Shown here piece after piece: positions 7,201 through 8,208 of a stretch of 8,208 nt of DNA. Source of the stretch: Bacteroidota bacterium (GTDB lineage Bacteria > Bacteroidota > Bacteroidia > Bacteroidales > Prolixibacteraceae); the NCBI GenBank assembly GCA_023393265.1, contig JAEWME010000434.1, forward strand, positions 1 through 8,208, read 5' to 3'. The position numbers and the translations under genes were made by a program. The first letter of the stretch is position 1. Each line of letters begins with the position of its first letter. Under the pieces are notes generated by a model, which worked only from the letters and a program-made list of their open reading frames with translations, was not told where the DNA came from and did no database searches.

Positions 7201-7434
7201 ATCTTCGGTTTAATTCCGCTGGTTATTGGCAGCGGCGTGGGTGCAAACGGAAACCGCTCGATTGGTGTAGGTGCGGTAGGTGGCATGTTAATCGGAACGT
7301 TAATTGGTATCCTGGTTATTCCAACCATGTATGTCATTTTCCAGACGATTCAGGAAAAGTTTTCCAGACCCGAAAAACATTCTATTTCGGAACTGAACAG
7401 CCTTGAAGGCGAAGCAGAAGAGTATGAGGGTTAA
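4261..7434 (+). CDS. AcrB-like RND multidrug efflux transporter (HAE-1 type), inner membrane
   Basis: Full-length 1057-residue proton-driven drug exporter, the pump of the tripartite system, expected to act as a trimer. It has the AcrB plan: TM1 at about 9-29 after MFRRFIERPI; a large periplasmic porter/docking loop; TM2-6 at about 341-500; TM7 at about 539-557; a second periplasmic loop; TM8-12 from about 873 to 1030. The proton relay is complete: Asp405 and Asp406 in GIVVDDAIVVVE (TM4), Lys939 in GLLAKNAILIVEFA (TM10), and Arg969 and Thr976 in RLRPILMT. These correspond to AcrB D407, D408, K940, R971 and T978. The conserved N-terminal SLPIEQYPDIAPP is present. The acidic tail (about 1041-1057, ending EEYEG) is ordinary. 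No frameshift is seen. The HAE-1 features favour hydrophobic or amphiphilic drugs over metal ions, but the substrate is unknown. Confidence 0.97.
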   Translation: MFRRFIERPILSSVISIIIVILGLLGLFSLPIEQYPDIAPPTIRVNASYTGANAETVLKSVVIPLEEQINGVENMTYMTSTASNDGSASIEVYFKQGVNADMAAVNVQNRVARANSLLPAEVTRAGVITAKRQNSMLLVFSLYSENGEFDETFLQNYSKINLLPQIQRVTGVGEAMVFAGKDYSMRIWLKPDVMAAYGLMPSDVTSALNEQNLEAAPGRLGELNDQSFEYVIKYKGKLSLPAEFENIVIKADKDGNILRLKDVARVEMGALSYSVATAVMNKPGITMAVFQAAGSNARDVIIEAKKVLDEASKSFPPGVKYKIMVDANDFLDSSIEKVLHTLLEAFVLVFIVVFLFLQNFRATLIPAISVPVAIIGTFFFLNVFGFTINLLTLFALVLAIGIVVDDAIVVVEAVHAKLDQGAKNAREAAVSAMSEISTAIVSITLVMSAVFVPVTFITGTTGVFYKQFGITLAVAIVISAINALTLSPALCAIFLKPHNNHEEHKKGLLQRFYDSFNVAFETMTGRYKRTTHFFMDHRWVSIALIVLFTGILAFLMKTTPTGFVPNEDTGRLFVDISMPPSTSMDQTRKVVMQVDNIIGSLPEADGRTAIIGSSLISGRGSSYGMIICSLKSFGERTGEGQDINSVIAKLYGMTANIKDAKILFITPPMVPGFSISGGFELKLEDKTGGDIKVFEQNARQFLGALNQRPEIQYAMTSFNSNFPQYQVDVNVARCKQSGITVNAVLAAMQGYVGGLYASDFNRFGKQYRVMVQAEPKYRGNPEDLNNIFVKTSNGEMAPIKEFITLKRVFGPENITRFNMYTSIAVTGAPNFGYSSGDAIKAIEEVAAQTLPQGYGYEFSGLTREEIASGNQSILIFALSVIFVYFLLAAQYESYILPLSILFSLPIGISGSFIFAKIMGVQNNIYLQISLIMLIGLLAKNAILIVEFALQRRHRGMSIVQSAIDGATARLRPILMTSFAFIFGLIPLVIGSGVGANGNRSIGVGAVGGMLIGTLIGILVIPTMYVIFQTIQEKFSRPEKHSISELNSLEGEAEEYEG

Positions 7435-7456
7435 TGCAATCAGAAATCACAGAATT

Positions 7457-8208
7457 ATGAGAACAAATAAAATCAGATATTTTATCCTGACTGTGGCTGC
7501 CGCCGGAATTCTGGCAGCATGTAACACGCCCAGGCATTACCATCGCGGTGTTGTATCCGACGACCGTCTGTATGGCGACACTGCAATAACCGACTCGGCA
7601 AACATGGCAACTCAGCCCTGGAATGCACTTTTTACAGAGACTTACCTGCAGAAACTCATTCAGGAAGGATTGACCAACAACCCCGATTTGCTGGTTGCCA
7701 TTCAGCGGGTGAATGAAGCTGAAGCCTATTTCTCTCAGAGTAAGGCGGCGCTGTTGCCCGGTTTGTCGGCCAACGGCAAAGGAAACTACACTCGCAATCC
7801 CGAATCGATTTACCCGAACGGGCCGCGTGAAGTGAACACCTGGCAGTTGTCGGCCGATGCAAGTTGGGAAGTCGATTTGTGGGGAAAGCTCCGCAGTTCG
7901 AAACGCTCGGCTTATGCCAATTTGCTGGCAACCGACGCTGGCAAAAAAGCGGTGCAAACCCGACTGATCGCCAACATCGCTTCGGCATATTACACTTTGC
8001 TTGGACTGGACTCCAAACTTCAGTTAACCAGGGAAACGGTGCAAAATAACATCGACCTGGTTGAGACGATGACCGTTTTGAAAGAAAGCGGAAAAGTGAC
8101 AGGCGCTGCCGTGGTACAGACACAGGCTGCCCGTTATGCCGCGGAGGTTACCATTCCTGATCTGGAACAGCAAATTCGCGAAGCTGAAAACACGCTTTGC
8201 TTATTGCT
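7457..8208 (+). CDS. NodT/TolC-like outer-membrane factor lipoprotein, N-terminal part (cut by window edge)
   Basis: Outer-membrane channel of the efflux system; 250 residues visible of the roughly 450-500 usual for the family. Signal peptide MRTNKIRY... with lipobox LAAC, lipidated Cys22. Family features: PWNALFTETYLQKLIQEGL near 54-72 (the first helix after the N-terminal arm), NPDLLVAIQRVNEAEA at about 75-90, and the outer-membrane-strand signature SWEVDLWGKLRSSKRSA at about 136-152. Long coiled-coil helices follow, including a periplasmic tip region near 205-230 (VTGAAVVQTQAA). The start at 7457, 22 bp after the transporter stop, gives the lipoprotein signal directly. It lacks a Shine-Dalgarno sequence but is preceded by the A-rich tract common here. 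It completes the adaptor-pump-channel set. The C-terminal half is outside the window, so integrity cannot be checked. Confidence 0.95.
   Translation, partial: MRTNKIRYFILTVAAAGILAACNTPRHYHRGVVSDDRLYGDTAITDSANMATQPWNALFTETYLQKLIQEGLTNNPDLLVAIQRVNEAEAYFSQSKAALLPGLSANGKGNYTRNPESIYPNGPREVNTWQLSADASWEVDLWGKLRSSKRSAYANLLATDAGKKAVQTRLIANIASAYYTLLGLDSKLQLTRETVQNNIDLVETMTVLKESGKVTGAAVVQTQAARYAAEVTIPDLEQQIREAENTLCLL

Noticed and set aside
7382..8123. Minus-strand reading frames opposite the transporter end and the channel gene
   Set aside because: The plus-strand frames encode a recognisable RND C-terminus and a NodT-like protein with a lipobox. The antisense translations show no domain or signal I recognise.
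1..8208. CRISPR arrays, insertion sequences, tRNA/rRNA genes, phage or defence genes
   Set aside because: I saw no regularly spaced repeats, transposase motifs, cloverleaf-like sequences or defence domains. The window is fully accounted for by envelope and efflux genes plus their control regions.

Overview
The window looks like a chromosomal stretch from a member of the Bacteroidota, probably in or near the Bacteroidales/Marinilabiliales. The family-level placement is inference. The evidence is the protein families and their style, the lack of Shine-Dalgarno-like purine tracts before the starts, A/T-rich start regions, and a good match to the Bacteroidota -7 promoter element (TAnnTTTG) in front of the main operon. 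Base composition is moderate in genes and clearly more A/T-rich between them.

Left part (1-1552, minus strand): a carboxy-terminal processing protease of the S41 family runs off the left edge, so only its first 261 residues are visible. Upstream of it is about 320 bp without a gene, which contains a convincing intrinsic terminator (1040-1079) for the next gene. That gene encodes a secreted DUF2147 protein (1106-1552).

Middle (1553-2588): a divergent A/T-rich intergenic region holds several perfect inverted and direct repeats. It separates the DUF2147 gene from a plus-strand gene for a predicted outer-membrane beta-barrel protein (1771-2475). A 113-bp gap follows. It carries a perfect 9-bp inverted repeat laid over the -33/spacer part of a Bacteroidota-type promoter.

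Right part (2589-8208, plus strand): a tight four-gene operon for a tripartite RND multidrug-type efflux system. The order is MarR-family regulator, periplasmic adaptor (a predicted lipoprotein), AcrB-like inner-membrane RND transporter with all proton-relay residues present, and a NodT/TolC-like outer-membrane factor lipoprotein cut by the right edge. Intergenic gaps are 17, 11 and 22 bp. The simplest reading is that the MarR protein represses its own promoter and so the whole pump, and a ligand (perhaps a pump substrate) relieves this.

The gene content is familiar and I see no sign of a wholly new system. The points most worth a second look are the MarR operator/promoter arrangement, the repeat-rich divergent region at 1586-1764, and the poorly characterised DUF2147 and beta-barrel genes.
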